This document shows, piece by piece, positions 51,941-62,545 of a stretch of 64,000 nucleotides of DNA (position 1 is the stretch's first letter; every line of letters begins with the position of its first letter). The stretch is taken from assembly GCF_037414475.1 (NCBI RefSeq), contig NZ_CP147913.1, positions 4,621,001 to 4,685,000 on the forward strand, read 5' to 3'. Origin of the DNA: Myxococcus stipitatus. GTDB lineage: Bacteria; Myxococcota; Myxococcia; Myxococcales; Myxococcaceae. Under the pieces are notes generated by a model. It was not told the origin of the DNA, ran no database searches, and saw only the letters and a list, made by a program, of their open reading frames with translations. The translations under genes were made by a program, and so were the position numbers.

Positions 51941-53998
51941 TTACGCCTTGTTCCTGGCCAGCGTGTCCTTGGCCACCTTCACCACGTTGTCCACGGTGAA
52001 GCCGAACTTCTGCTGGAGCGCCTTGATGGGGGCGGAGGCGCCGAAGCTGCGCATGGCGACGATGTTGCCGCGCAGGCCCGTCCAGCGCTCCCACCCGAAG
52101 GCGGCGCCCTTCTCCACGGCGACGCGGGCGTGCACGTTCGGAGGCAGCACGCTGTCGCGGTACTCCTGCGACTGCTGCTCGAACAGCTCCCACGAGGGCA
52201 GGCTGACGACGCGGGACTTGATGCCCTCGGCGGTGAGCTTCTCGTGGGCGTCCAGGCACAGCGACACCTCGCTGCCGGTGCCGATGAGGACCAGCTCCGG
52301 CGCGCCGCCCGCCGCGTCCGCCAGCACGTAGCCGCCCTTGGCCAGACCGGAGGCCGCGCCGTACTTGGAGCGGTCCACGGTGGGCACGGCCTGACGGGTG
52401 AGCACGAGGACGACGGGGTGGCTGCGCTGCTGGCCGATGACGCGCCACGCTTCGACGACTTCGTTGGCGTCGGCGGGGCGCAGGACGATGAGGCCGGGAA
52501 TCGCGCGGAGGCTCGCCAGTTGCTCCACGGGCTGGTGCGTGGGGCCGTCCTCGCCCAGGCCGATGGAGTCGTGCGTGAAGATGTGCACGGCGGGCAGCTC
52601 CATCAGCGCGGACAGGCGGATGGCGGGGCGCTCGTACTCGCTGAAGATGAGGAACGTGGCGCCGTAGCCGCGCACCTTGCTCAGGCACAGGCCGTTGACG
52701 ATGGAGCCCATCGCGTGCTCGCGCACGCCGAAGTGGATGTTGCGGCCGGACAGCTCACCGGGCTTCATGGACTCAGAGCCGGTGATGTACGTCTTCGTGG
52801 AGGGGTTGAGGTCGGCGGAGCCGCCCACCATCCACGGGTAGTGCTTGGCCACGGCGTTGAGCACCTTGCCGCTGGACTCGCGGGTGGCCATGCCCTTGGC
52901 GTCGGCGGGGAAGGTGGGCAGCTCGGAGTCCCAGCCCTTGGGCGTCTCGCGGCGCTGCATGCGCACCAGCTCGTCGGCCAGCTCGGGGTACTGCTTCTGG
53001 TACTCGGCGAAGCGCGCGTCCCATTCCTCACGCAGCTTCTTGCCGCGAGCGCCCATGCGCTCCTGGAAGCGCTCGCGCACGCCGTCGGGGACCAGGAACT
53101 TGGCGTCCTCGGGCCAGCCGTAGTTGCGCTTGGTGCCCTTGATCTCCTCGTCGCCCAGCGGCTCGCCGTGGGCCTTGGAGGAGCCCTGGAGCTTGGGGGC
53201 GCCGAAGGCGATTTGCGTGGTGACGATGATGAGAGTGGGCTTGCCGCGCAGGGTCTTGAAGGCGTGCAGCGCCTCGCCCAGGGCGGTCAGGTCATTGCCG
53301 TCGGCCACGCGCAGCACGCGCCAGCCGTAGCCCTCGAAGCGGCGGCCCACGTCCTCGGTGAAGGCCAGGTCGGTGCTGCCGTCGATGGAGATGTGGTTGG
53401 AGTCGTAGAGCCAGCAGAGGTTGGGGAGCTGGAGGTGGCCGGCGATGGAGGCGGCCTCGGAGGCGACACCTTCCATGAGGTCACCGTCGCCGCAGATGGC
53501 GTAGACGTCATGGGAGAACAGCTCGAAGCCGGGCTTGTTGAAGTGGCCGGCCTGCCAGCGGCTGGCGATGGCCATGCCCACGCTGTTGGCGACGCCCTGG
53601 CCCAGGGGGCCCGTCGTCGTCTCCACGCCGCTGGTCCACCGGTACTCGGGGTGGCCGGGGGTGGACGAGTCGAGCTGGCGGAACTTCTGGATGTCCTCCA
53701 GGGAGACGCTGAGCGCGTCCTCGACCTTGTAGTCGCGGGTGACGCGCTTGACGCCGGCCAGGTGGAGCAGCGCGTACAGGAGCATGGACGCGTGGCCGTT
53801 GGAGAGGATGAAGCGGTCGCGGTCCGGCCAGATGGGCTGGGACGGGTCATACCGGAGCTCTTGTTGCCAGAGCTGGTAGGCCACGGGGGCCAGGGACATG
53901 GGCGCCCCCGGGTGACCCGAGTGGGCTTGCTGGACCGCATCCATGGCGAGGGTGCGGATGGTGTTGATGCTCAGCAGGTCCTGCTTGTCGGTGGTCAT
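51941..53998 (-). CDS. tkt: Transketolase
   Basis: 685 residues. Thiamine-diphosphate enzyme of the non-oxidative pentose phosphate and related pathways, moving two-carbon units between sugar phosphates. N-terminal AHSGHPGAPMSLAPVAYQLW; TPP-binding GDGDLMEGVASEAAS; catalytic central HDSIGLGEDGPTHQPVEQL and FAGVREHAMG-like FGVREHAMG; C-terminal GTGSEVSLCLDAHEKL. Full length for the family. GAGGACCTT before the ATG at 53998 excludes the 35 upstream codons. It ends in a strong terminator shared with the repeat-protein gene. Confidence 0.97.
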   Translation of the reverse strand: MTTDKQDLLSINTIRTLAMDAVQQAHSGHPGAPMSLAPVAYQLWQQELRYDPSQPIWPDRDRFILSNGHASMLLYALLHLAGVKRVTRDYKVEDALSVSLEDIQKFRQLDSSTPGHPEYRWTSGVETTTGPLGQGVANSVGMAIASRWQAGHFNKPGFELFSHDVYAICGDGDLMEGVASEAASIAGHLQLPNLCWLYDSNHISIDGSTDLAFTEDVGRRFEGYGWRVLRVADGNDLTALGEALHAFKTLRGKPTLIIVTTQIAFGAPKLQGSSKAHGEPLGDEEIKGTKRNYGWPEDAKFLVPDGVRERFQERMGARGKKLREEWDARFAEYQKQYPELADELVRMQRRETPKGWDSELPTFPADAKGMATRESSGKVLNAVAKHYPWMVGGSADLNPSTKTYITGSESMKPGELSGRNIHFGVREHAMGSIVNGLCLSKVRGYGATFLIFSEYERPAIRLSALMELPAVHIFTHDSIGLGEDGPTHQPVEQLASLRAIPGLIVLRPADANEVVEAWRVIGQQRSHPVVLVLTRQAVPTVDRSKYGAASGLAKGGYVLADAAGGAPELVLIGTGSEVSLCLDAHEKLTAEGIKSRVVSLPSWELFEQQSQEYRDSVLPPNVHARVAVEKGAAFGWERWTGLRGNIVAMRSFGASAPIKALQQKFGFTVDNVVKVAKDTLARNKA

Positions 53999-54139
53999 AA
54001 GGTCCTCGTGCTCCGGCTCACACGCGGGCGCACCATGCCGTAACTGGCGCCGGTGCGCCGCACGAAACGAGCACCCCCGGCCCCACCCCGTCCGGCAGTC
54101 CACGGGCCGCTGGAATTTCCGGCCCGGGAGTGCGGTGTT

Positions 54140-55348
54140 TCAGCGCCGGGCCGCCGCGCCCTTCACGGTGCGTCCGCGGGTGAGGTGGGCGACGGCCTCA
54201 CCCAGGCCCTCCACGGTGAGGGAGAACATGGGGAAGACCTGGGCAATCATGGCGATGCTCCCCGAGCGCCAGGTGCTCACCGGCTCCGGGTTGAGCCACA
54301 CATTGCGCTCGAAGTGTTGAGCCAGCTGCATCAGCCACGTCAGGCCTTCCTGTCCGTCGCCCTTGTATCGCCCCTCGGCGTCGGTGCGGATGGCCAGCTC
54401 ATAGGGCGCCATGGACGCATCGCCCACCACGACCAGCTTGTGGTGCCGGCCCACGGTGGCCACCAGCTCCGGCACCGTCACGCCGCCGGTGAGCTGCGGG
54501 GTGGCGTAGAGCTTTCCGTAGACGCAGTTGTGAAAGTAATACGTTCGCAATTCCTTGAAGTGCGTGGCCTGGCTGGCGACGGAGAACAGCCGGCTCATCA
54601 CCGCGGCGTACGGGTCCATGGAGCCGCCCACGTCCATGGCCAGCACCACGCGGGTGTTGGGCCTGCGCGGCGGGCGCGTCACCACCTCCAGCTCGCCCGC
54701 GTTGCGCGCGGTGGCGGAGATGGTCTCGTCGACGTCCAGCTCATCCGGGGCCCCGTCGCGAGCGAAGGCGCGCAGCTTGCGAAGGGCCACGGCCATCTGC
54801 CGGGTGTCGAGCACCAGGTCGTCGCGGTAGCCCGCGTACTTGCGTGCGCCCGCTTGCATCAGGGCCATGCCCTGCTTGCCGCCGCTATTGCCTCCCACGC
54901 GCATGCCTCCGCGAGAGAAGCCGTTGTTGCCGAAGGGCGACGTGCCGCCGGTGCCAATCCACCGGTTGCCTCCGTCATGGCGCTCGGTCTGTTCCTTCAG
55001 CCGCTGCTCGAAGAGGCGGCGAATCTCCTCCGGGTCCAGGGCCTCCAGGAGCATCTGCTCCTCGGGCGTGAGCTGAGGGCGCTCGCGGGCATCCTCCAGC
55101 CAGGACATCAGCTCCTGCGTCAGCTCCAGGCCCGCGGTCTCCACGCCCTGGAAGTGAAAGAGGAAGGCCTGGTCGAAGACATCGAGCTGGGTCTCCGAGT
55201 GCACCAGCAGCGCGCGGGCCACGTGATAGAAGCCGTCGAGGCTGCTGTCATGCAGCCCGGCCTTGAGCGCACCCGCCAGGGCGAGCGCCTCCTGTGCGCC
55301 CACCTTCAGGCCCCGCCGGCGCAGCTCGTAGAAGAACGGGAGGTACAT
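54140..55348 (-). CDS. VWA-domain protein (CoxE-like)
   Basis: 402 residues. The N-terminal 170 are helical (FYELRRRGLKVGAQEALALA; FEQRLKEQTERHDGG) with a flexible Gly/Ser/Asn stretch, and the C-terminal 230 hold a von Willebrand A domain with MIDAS-like VLAMDVGGSMDPY, FHNCVYGKLYATP and VVVGDASM. This is the CoxE/MadB type that partners MoxR ATPases in metal-cofactor or enzyme activation. The upstream moxR gene is 11 bp away, a conserved pairing. One MIDAS Ser of DxSxS is Gly (DVGGS), so metal binding may be altered. Cytoplasmic. Confidence 0.9.
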   Translation of the reverse strand: MYLPFFYELRRRGLKVGAQEALALAGALKAGLHDSSLDGFYHVARALLVHSETQLDVFDQAFLFHFQGVETAGLELTQELMSWLEDARERPQLTPEEQMLLEALDPEEIRRLFEQRLKEQTERHDGGNRWIGTGGTSPFGNNGFSRGGMRVGGNSGGKQGMALMQAGARKYAGYRDDLVLDTRQMAVALRKLRAFARDGAPDELDVDETISATARNAGELEVVTRPPRRPNTRVVLAMDVGGSMDPYAAVMSRLFSVASQATHFKELRTYYFHNCVYGKLYATPQLTGGVTVPELVATVGRHHKLVVVGDASMAPYELAIRTDAEGRYKGDGQEGLTWLMQLAQHFERNVWLNPEPVSTWRSGSIAMIAQVFPMFSLTVEGLGEAVAHLTRGRTVKGAAARR

Positions 55349-55359
55349 GGCGTGCCTCG

Positions 55360-56208
55360 TCAGGCGCGGGAGCGCCGGCCGCGTCCGAAGGCCTCCGACA
55401 CGGCGACCAGGTCCTGCTCCTTCTTCAGCAGGGCGCCGAGGAACGGGAGGTTCTCATCCAGCTTCACGTCGTGGATGCCCTGGGCCTTGAGCACGGCAAT
55501 CCAGTCGATGAGCTCGCTCGTCGAGGGCCGCTTGCGCAGGCGGGTGAAGCCGCGCAGCTCGAAGAAGACCTTGAGGGCCTGCTCCGCGAGGGAGGCGTCG
55601 AGCCCCGGGTGGTGCACGTCGACGATGCGGCGCATGAGGTCCGCGTCGGGGAAGTCGATGAAGTGGAAGACGCAGCGGCGCAGGAACGCGTCCGGCAGCT
55701 CCTTCTCGTTGTTGGACGTAATCACGACGATGGGGCGGTGCTTCGCGGCCACCTCGTCGTTCGTCTCGGTGACGCGGAAGCGCATCCGGTCCAGCTCGTG
55801 GAGCAGGTCGTTGGGGAACTCCAGGTCGGCCTTGTCGACCTCGTCGATGAGCAGCACGACGCGCTCGGAGGAGGCGAAGGCCTCGCCCAGGGGGCCCATG
55901 CGGATGTAACGGCGGATGTCTCGCACGTCGCCGTCGCCGAAGCGTGAGTCATACAGGCGCTGGACGGTGTCGTAGACGTAGAGGCCGTCCTGGGCGCGGG
56001 TGGTGCTCTTGACGTGCCAGGTGAGCAGCTTGAGGCCCAGGGCCTGGGCGATGGCCTCGGCCAGCAGCGTCTTCCCGGTGCCCGGCTCGCCCTTCACCAG
56101 CAGCGGACGCTGGAGGGTGAGGGCGCAGTTGACGGCGGCCTGGAGGCCCTCGTGGGTGAGGTAGGAGTCGGTGCCTTTGAAGCGGACGGGAGGGGAGGCC
56201 TGAGTCAT
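55360..56208 (-). CDS. MoxR-family AAA+ ATPase
   Basis: 282 residues. Walker A GEPGTGKTLLAEAIAQALG near residue 40, Walker B VVLLIDEVDKAD near residue 118, sensor 1 VVITSNNEKELPDAF and arginine finger LRRCVFHFIDFP. MoxR ATPases act as chaperones with VWA partners, remodelling or activating target enzymes; the VWA gene follows 11 bp downstream. Translation starts at ATG 56208 after GGAGCCTGGAC. The target complex is not encoded in this window, so the client is unknown; transketolase further down is in the same direction but is an unlikely client. Confidence 0.94.
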   Translation of the reverse strand: MTQASPPVRFKGTDSYLTHEGLQAAVNCALTLQRPLLVKGEPGTGKTLLAEAIAQALGLKLLTWHVKSTTRAQDGLYVYDTVQRLYDSRFGDGDVRDIRRYIRMGPLGEAFASSERVVLLIDEVDKADLEFPNDLLHELDRMRFRVTETNDEVAAKHRPIVVITSNNEKELPDAFLRRCVFHFIDFPDADLMRRIVDVHHPGLDASLAEQALKVFFELRGFTRLRKRPSTSELIDWIAVLKAQGIHDVKLDENLPFLGALLKKEQDLVAVSEAFGRGRRSRA

Positions 56209-56408
56209 GTCCAGGCTCCTTTAACACCCGGCGTGGCGTCTCGGGAGCTTGCGGGGAGGGGGTGCTTGGTGGCCCCCCCAGCCCTCCCTCCAGGGCACGT
56301 CAGTCCCCCTGACTATCGTCGTGGAGACCTTCCCGGAGACGTTGTTCGCTGAAGAAACGTCAGCGTGTGCGTCTTGGGTGGGAAACCGAGGGTTTGAAGG
56401 AGCACGTC

Positions 56409-56573
56409 GTGGGTCACCCGGTGGTGTTGACGGTGTTGTTGGTGTGGGCGCTCTCGTCGCTGGTGCGTTCCTGCCCCGGGGCCGCGGATGTCTCGGGGGC
56501 CGGGCGGACGGCGCCGGTGGAGGGGGCGGTGGTGAAGAAGCCCGTGGCCCCGGAGCCTCGGATTCAGGGCTGA
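56409..56573 (+). CDS. Possible small exported peptide, 54 aa
   Basis: GTG start after GAAGGAGCACGTC, a good ribosome binding site. Residues 4-20 are hydrophobic (VVLTVLLVWALSSLVRS) followed by Cys, compatible with a lipoprotein or signal-anchored peptide, then a Val/Pro/Glu-rich tail KKPVAPEPRIQG. No family. It lies alone between the MoxR gene (divergent) and the zinc-knuckle paralog. Confidence 0.42.
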   Translation: MGHPVVLTVLLVWALSSLVRSCPGAADVSGAGRTAPVEGAVVKKPVAPEPRIQG

Positions 56574-56729
56574 GACTGTTTCAAGGGGCCCCGGGAGTCG
56601 GGGGCTCTGCTCGAAGCAGGACCCTGAGGGGCGCCAGGGACGGTGATTCGCTCGGGGGATGACCGTTGGCGTGGGTCATGCACAGGATTTCGCGACGAGG
56701 ACCCGTGACGGTGTATATCTTCCCGTCAC

Positions 56730-57305
56730 ATGTCCATTGCGAATGAGCTTGGAGAGATGTTCCGGCGTGAGCTGCAGACTCAGCTTGTGCCCCTTCAGCA
56801 GGCGGTGAACCGCATGGAGGAGGGCCTCGAGGCCCTGGACATGCTGCGTTCGGTGACCTACCGGTTGGCGCCGTTGACCAGCAGGTTGGGCGCTCTGGCG
56901 GGTGTTCGGCCCGTCACCCCGGCGAAGCAGACTTCGGTGTTGCCGGCGCCCGCGGCGAAGCGTGGCCGGGGTGGTCGTCGTCCGGCGCAGGCGGAGTTGC
57001 CGCTCGCGGCGGTGCGGACCGTGGCGGCGAAGGGCCCCGCGGCGCGGAGCAGCGCGGATGGTTCGCGAGCGTGTGCCGTCATCGGGTGCAAGCGCCCCAG
57101 CCGTTCCAAGGGGTATTGCTCGGCGCACTACCAGAAGCTGCGGCTGCTGATGCGCACGGGTCGTCGGCCGTCGGCGTGGGTGGACGACGCGAGGGCGCAG
57201 TCGGTGCAGGACGTGAAGTTGCCCAGGGGGCGTGCGGCCAGCAAGGCGTTGCAGGCGTCGCAGCCCGCGGCGAAGAAGGGCAAGCCGGGACGCAAGAAGG
57301 CCTGA
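56730..57305 (+). CDS. Zinc-knuckle / AT-hook-like DNA-binding candidate (paralog 2)
   Basis: 191 residues and clearly paralogous to the protein at 6768-7304: N-terminal helix with QLVPLQQAVNRMEEGLEALD, an Arg/Gly linker (KRGRGGRRP) and a C-terminal zinc knuckle C-x4-C-x9-C-x2-H (CAVIGC...GYCSAHYQK) followed by RRPSAWVDD and LPRGRAASKAL. This copy has an extra basic tail (AAKKGKPGRKKA), like a histone-type nucleic-acid tail. The spacing of the four metal ligands is identical in both copies. I infer a DNA- or RNA-binding protein; no partner gene is adjacent. Confidence 0.74.
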   Translation: MSIANELGEMFRRELQTQLVPLQQAVNRMEEGLEALDMLRSVTYRLAPLTSRLGALAGVRPVTPAKQTSVLPAPAAKRGRGGRRPAQAELPLAAVRTVAAKGPAARSSADGSRACAVIGCKRPSRSKGYCSAHYQKLRLLMRTGRRPSAWVDDARAQSVQDVKLPRGRAASKALQASQPAAKKGKPGRKKA

Positions 57306-57743
57306 GTCGCGGAGGTCTCGCGATGAGGAGGCCGTTCTCGGTCGTGGGCTCCGGAGGTCGAGGAGCCCCGGCCTGAGTCCGTGCGCCTGAGGCGGGCCGC
57401 CGCGCGAAGTGAGCATCTCCGAGTGTGTGCTCCCAAGTGAGCGGGTGTTCTCGGAAGGGGCGCCACGCGAGACGTGTATCTTCGAGTGAGGCTCGCGGAG
57501 CGCGGTCCCTCGATGTGCCGCACGAGGCCCGTGTTTCACCAGCGGACCGGGAGCAAGCCCAGGAGCCGGGAGTCAACCCAGGAGCCGAGGCCCGCGGAGC
57601 GCCGGCTGCGGACCCGGCAGGAGCGAACCCAGGAGTCGGGACGCTGAGACAGCCGAGCGCGGACCAGGCGGGCATGTGGATGGCGGACAGGAGGGGGCGC
57701 GCTCCCGTTGACAGGCTGGGGTGGGTGGTGGGATTCGGGCGCC
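57306..57743. other. Gene-free stretch ahead of the SSB-tail gene
   Basis: 438 bases without convincing coding. It contains three imperfect copies of AACCCAGGAGCCGGGAG (about 57553-57625) and a TTGACA (57709-57714) 30 bp upstream of the 57744 start, without a clear -10 at the right distance. Confidence 0.45.
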
Positions 57744-58268
57744 ATGAGTGAGCAAGGCTATCCAGTCACTGTGGCGGTGCGTCGTCCTGACGGTCGTGTG
57801 GAGCAGGTGCGAGTGGGGACGGCGTTCAGGAGCGAGGACGGCTTCACGCTGAGGCTGGGAGAGATGTCCATCGGAGCGACGCCGGACGCGGCTGTCGCGG
57901 CCCCTCGCCGTTCGGCGCCGAGCGCTGGTGGCGGCGGAGGCGGTGGTGGTGGCGATGGAATGGTCTTCCCGAACTACGGCCGCAGCAAGGGCGCGCCCAT
58001 CGCGGGCGCCAGCATGCAGGACCTCGAGTTCTACGCGAACGGCGCCCGCCGCTCGCTGAACGACCCGAGCAAGTCGCGCTGGCACGACAAGGAGCGCCAG
58101 TTGTTGTCGGCCATCGAGGCGGAGATGGGCCGTCAGCAGGGCGGCGGTGGTGGCAATGACGGTGGTGGCTACGGCCAGCGCGGTGGAGGCGACGGCTTCG
58201 GTGGTCGCGGTGGCGCCTTCCAGGATGACGTCCCGCCGCCGAACGACGACGACAACATCCCGTTCTGA
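57744..58268 (+). CDS. Putative DNA-transaction protein with SSB-like C-terminal tip
   Basis: 174 residues. Residues 1-50 form a small beta-rich domain (VTVAVRRPDGRVEQVRVG). A Gly9 tract follows, then a conserved-looking module (73-128) with FPNYGRSKGAPIAGASMQDL, EFYANGARRSLNDPSKSRW and LLSAIEAEM, resembling the short GKxKGxPI/DLxWY module found at the ends of phage recombination (ERF-type) proteins. A Gly/Arg-rich disordered stretch leads to the terminal PPPNDDDNIPF. That tip is almost the SSB C-terminal peptide DDDIPF, the docking site for RecO, PriA, ExoI and others. It is not an SSB (no OB-fold signature). I infer it competes for or borrows SSB partners. Confidence 0.72.
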   Translation: MSEQGYPVTVAVRRPDGRVEQVRVGTAFRSEDGFTLRLGEMSIGATPDAAVAAPRRSAPSAGGGGGGGGGDGMVFPNYGRSKGAPIAGASMQDLEFYANGARRSLNDPSKSRWHDKERQLLSAIEAEMGRQQGGGGGNDGGGYGQRGGGDGFGGRGGAFQDDVPPPNDDDNIPF

Positions 58269-58348
58269 AGGATGACCGCGGTGTGAGCGTGAGCCCCCTG
58301 TCTTCCACGGGAGGGCTTGCGCGAACGGACGCGCCGCGAATCGGGTGG

Positions 58349-58376
58349 GCAGGGACCTCGAGAAGGATGTCCCTGC
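58349..58376. terminator. Hairpin between convergent genes
   Basis: GCAGGGAC (58349-58356) and GTCCCTGC (58369-58376), perfect 8-bp stem with a 12-base loop, between the SSB-tail gene and the MASE1 kinase gene. Candidate bidirectional terminator. Confidence 0.5.
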
Positions 58377-58489
58377 TTCAGCCCATGAAGAAGCACGGAG
58401 GCGAGGCTGCGCAGTCCGCGCCGTGAGGTCCGTCGAGAGGGGCGCGAGGCGCTCCGCCGGACCCGGGACGAATCAAGACAGGCGGCCAC

Positions 58490-60271
<1,782 letters not shown>

Positions 60272-60518
60272 GGACGCCTCGGGTCCAGAAAGAGCAGGAC
60301 TTCCAGCGAGCACGAGAAGGGGTGGGTCCAGGACGTCTCGGTGCGACGAGTGAGCAATGGTTGGTGGGAGGAAATCGCGCTGGGATTGGCGAACCAAGGG
60401 GCGCGCGTGACACCCGAGCCTGTTGACAGAACACCACGCAGGAATTGCGTCGAGTGATGGAGGCGACGCACGGAAAGTAAATGTATCGCCGGGGCTGCTT
60501 CGAATTTGTTGGAGCGAC

Positions 60519-60660
60519 CTTCATTTCTGAAGCACGCCCTGCATTTGAGGAAGTCCAGGGGTTTGGAATGGCGATGGGAATGGCTCTGCTTCGGAAATGA
60601 AGCGGCTTGTGTGCTGGTGAACCGTCATTTCAAGGGCTTGTTTCTGGCGTGAATCCTGCT
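60519..60660 (+). promoter_or_regulatory. Candidate sigma54 promoter with paired upstream dyads
   Basis: TGGCGTGAATCCTGCT (60645-60660) has GG and GC at the -24/-12 spacing of sigma54 promoters (consensus TGGCACG-N4-TTGCW; first T of TTGC is C). The start would be near 60671, 52 bp before the KAS III ATG. Upstream, CTTCATTTCTGAAGC (60519-60533) and GCTTCGGAAATGAAG (60588-60602) are reverse complements at 14 of 15 positions, each also a dyad CTTC-N6-GAAG, centred near -145 and -76, where activator sites for bEBPs usually lie. Confidence 0.6.
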
Positions 60661-60722
60661 CAGTCCACCTCGCCTGGGAATCCCTCCCATCCGTCGCGGC
60701 TGTGAAATAACGGGGCCATGAA

Positions 60723-61835
60723 ATGACACCGAATGTCTGTGTCGTCGGCGCAGGAGCCTTTGTTCCCTCGCGACGGGTGAGCAATGCGCGCATCGCGCGA
60801 GCCATCCCGGGGTGGCCGGCGGAGCGCATCGAGGAGAAGCTGGGCATCCGGGAGCGGCGGTTCCTGTGGGACTTCGACGAGTCGACAGGCCGCGCGCTTC
60901 CTCCGCCGGAGGATGACGGCCACATCTATCCCGCCACGAACACGGACATGTGCGAGGTGGCGTTGCGCAAGGCGCTCGAGGGCTCGGGCGTGGAGGCGCG
61001 GGAGTTGGATGCGCTCTTCGTCGTCACGTGTACGCCGGATGCGCCGCACTTCAACCATGACGCCATGGCGTTGCATCAACGGCTGGGGCTGCGTGAGGAC
61101 GCGTTCGCGCTGGTGGTGGACGACGGCTGTGGTGGCACGACGTATGTGTTGGACCTGGTGAAGAAGATGATGGCGGGGGGGCGCTTCCGCACGGTGGCGG
61201 TGGTGGCGTCGGCCTTCACGTCGCCGTTGGTGAATCGGGACGTGTATCTGGACGAGCTGCCCCCGGGGCCGGGCCGGACGAAGGCGCTCCAGGGTTATCT
61301 CTCCATGTACGTGTTTGGAGATGGGGCGGGGGCGGTGGTGCTCCAGTCGAGGGAGACGGGGGCGGACGGCGCGGGCATCCTCGCGTCGTTCTCGGGCAAC
61401 GCGCATGGGGACCTGGTCATCCGCAAGGGCGGGGGCTTGTTGAAGCTGCCCTACCAGGCGGGGCGGTCGCGTCCGGCGGACATGGCCTTCGTGGTGGATG
61501 GGTTCCGGGTGGCGCGGAGCTATCCGGAGTACATGCACAAGTGCCTGGAGACGGTGTTGGAGGCACGGCCGGACCTGCGCGGGTCGGTGAAGCGGTACTA
61601 CTTTCATCAACCCAACAAACGGGTGATGGATGCCTTTGTGTCACGGGAGGGGCTCTCGCCGGAGGCGGTGGCTTGCAATGTTGACTTGTATGGAAACACT
61701 TCCGCGGCGGGGATGCTCATCCTGCTGGCGGAGGATGTGGAGACAGGGAGGGTGAGGTTGGGGGCGGGGGACGTGGTGTTGGTGGCAGCCGTTGGGGCGA
61801 ATATCCACTACGGGGCGCAGCTCATCCGCTTGTAG
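60723..61835 (+). CDS. 3-oxoacyl-ACP synthase III (KAS III / FabH-like)
   Basis: 370 residues, longer than the usual 320 for FabH. Thiolase fold with catalytic triad Cys136 (VVDDGCGGTTYV), His295 (YYFHQPNKRVMD) and Asn325 (DLYGNTSAAGM). In the family it condenses acyl-CoA starters with malonyl-ACP, or makes special starters for lipid and polyketide pathways. Insertions relative to FabH are visible near residues 50-70 (WDFDESTGRALPPPEDD) and around 170-190. It is the first gene after the candidate sigma54 promoter and precedes a DUF2378 gene. A role in fatty-acid starter choice or development-linked lipids is plausible. Confidence 0.9.
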   Translation: MTPNVCVVGAGAFVPSRRVSNARIARAIPGWPAERIEEKLGIRERRFLWDFDESTGRALPPPEDDGHIYPATNTDMCEVALRKALEGSGVEARELDALFVVTCTPDAPHFNHDAMALHQRLGLREDAFALVVDDGCGGTTYVLDLVKKMMAGGRFRTVAVVASAFTSPLVNRDVYLDELPPGPGRTKALQGYLSMYVFGDGAGAVVLQSRETGADGAGILASFSGNAHGDLVIRKGGGLLKLPYQAGRSRPADMAFVVDGFRVARSYPEYMHKCLETVLEARPDLRGSVKRYYFHQPNKRVMDAFVSREGLSPEAVACNVDLYGNTSAAGMLILLAEDVETGRVRLGAGDVVLVAAVGANIHYGAQLIRL

Positions 61836-61875
61836 AATTCAAAGGCTCCTTCCCCCCCAATGGAGACGCAGCTTC

Positions 61876-62493
61876 ATGACAGACATGAATCCGATGTTGA
61901 ACGGGCTTGAGCCCCAGCTTGCGCGCGAGCTGGAGGAGCGCGTGTCGCTGGCGACGCGCGAGGACACGGCTCGAGGGTTGTTTTTCAACGGTGCGCTGGG
62001 CGCGGTGAAGGTGCTGGGAGGTGATTCGGCGCTCCAGCGGTGCCTCGATGCGGCGGGAGAGAAGAAGTACGTCGACTTCTTCAACTACCCGGTGGCGTCG
62101 TTCCTGAAGCTGGCCTTCACGGCGGCGCAGGTGATGGGGCCGCAATTGGGCGGCTTCGACTCGGCCTTGCGGCGGATGGGAGTGCAGGCGACGACGGACT
62201 TCCTCTCGTCGGCGGCGGGGAAGACGTTGTTGTTGTTGGCGTCGAACAACCCGAAGCGGATGGTGGGCAACCTGCACTCGGGCTACCGCGCGGCGGTGAG
62301 CTACGGCGAGCGTGGAGTGAAGTGGACGGGGGACACGAGTGGAGTCTTCACCATGAAGCGGGACTTCATGACGCCGGCCTACCACGAGGGTGTGCTTCAG
62401 GCGGTCATCGAGGCCGTGGGTGGGAAGCAGGTGCAGGTGCACGGCAGGAAGACGGGGCCGCTCGACTCTGAGTATTCGCTGTCCTGGCAGTAG
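61876..62493 (+). CDS. DUF2378 / TIGR02265 family protein (copy 2)
   Basis: 205 residues, paralogous to 2927-3541. Shared features: FFNGALGAVKVLGGDSALQR versus FAAVLDTVRFLGGEQAVKH, the FLKLAFTAAQVMGPQLGG core, GERGVKWTGDTSGVFTMKR and the C-terminal LDSEYSLSW. Soluble, no signal peptide. The ATG at 61876 follows TGGAGACGCAGCTTC. It lies 40 bp after the KAS III gene and could be co-transcribed from the sigma54-type promoter. Function unknown. Confidence 0.88.
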   Translation: MTDMNPMLNGLEPQLARELEERVSLATREDTARGLFFNGALGAVKVLGGDSALQRCLDAAGEKKYVDFFNYPVASFLKLAFTAAQVMGPQLGGFDSALRRMGVQATTDFLSSAAGKTLLLLASNNPKRMVGNLHSGYRAAVSYGERGVKWTGDTSGVFTMKRDFMTPAYHEGVLQAVIEAVGGKQVQVHGRKTGPLDSEYSLSWQ

Positions 62494-62545
62494 TCCTCAC
62501 GCGTGCGAGGTGCTCGCGGGACGACAGTCACTCGAGGGAGGACCT

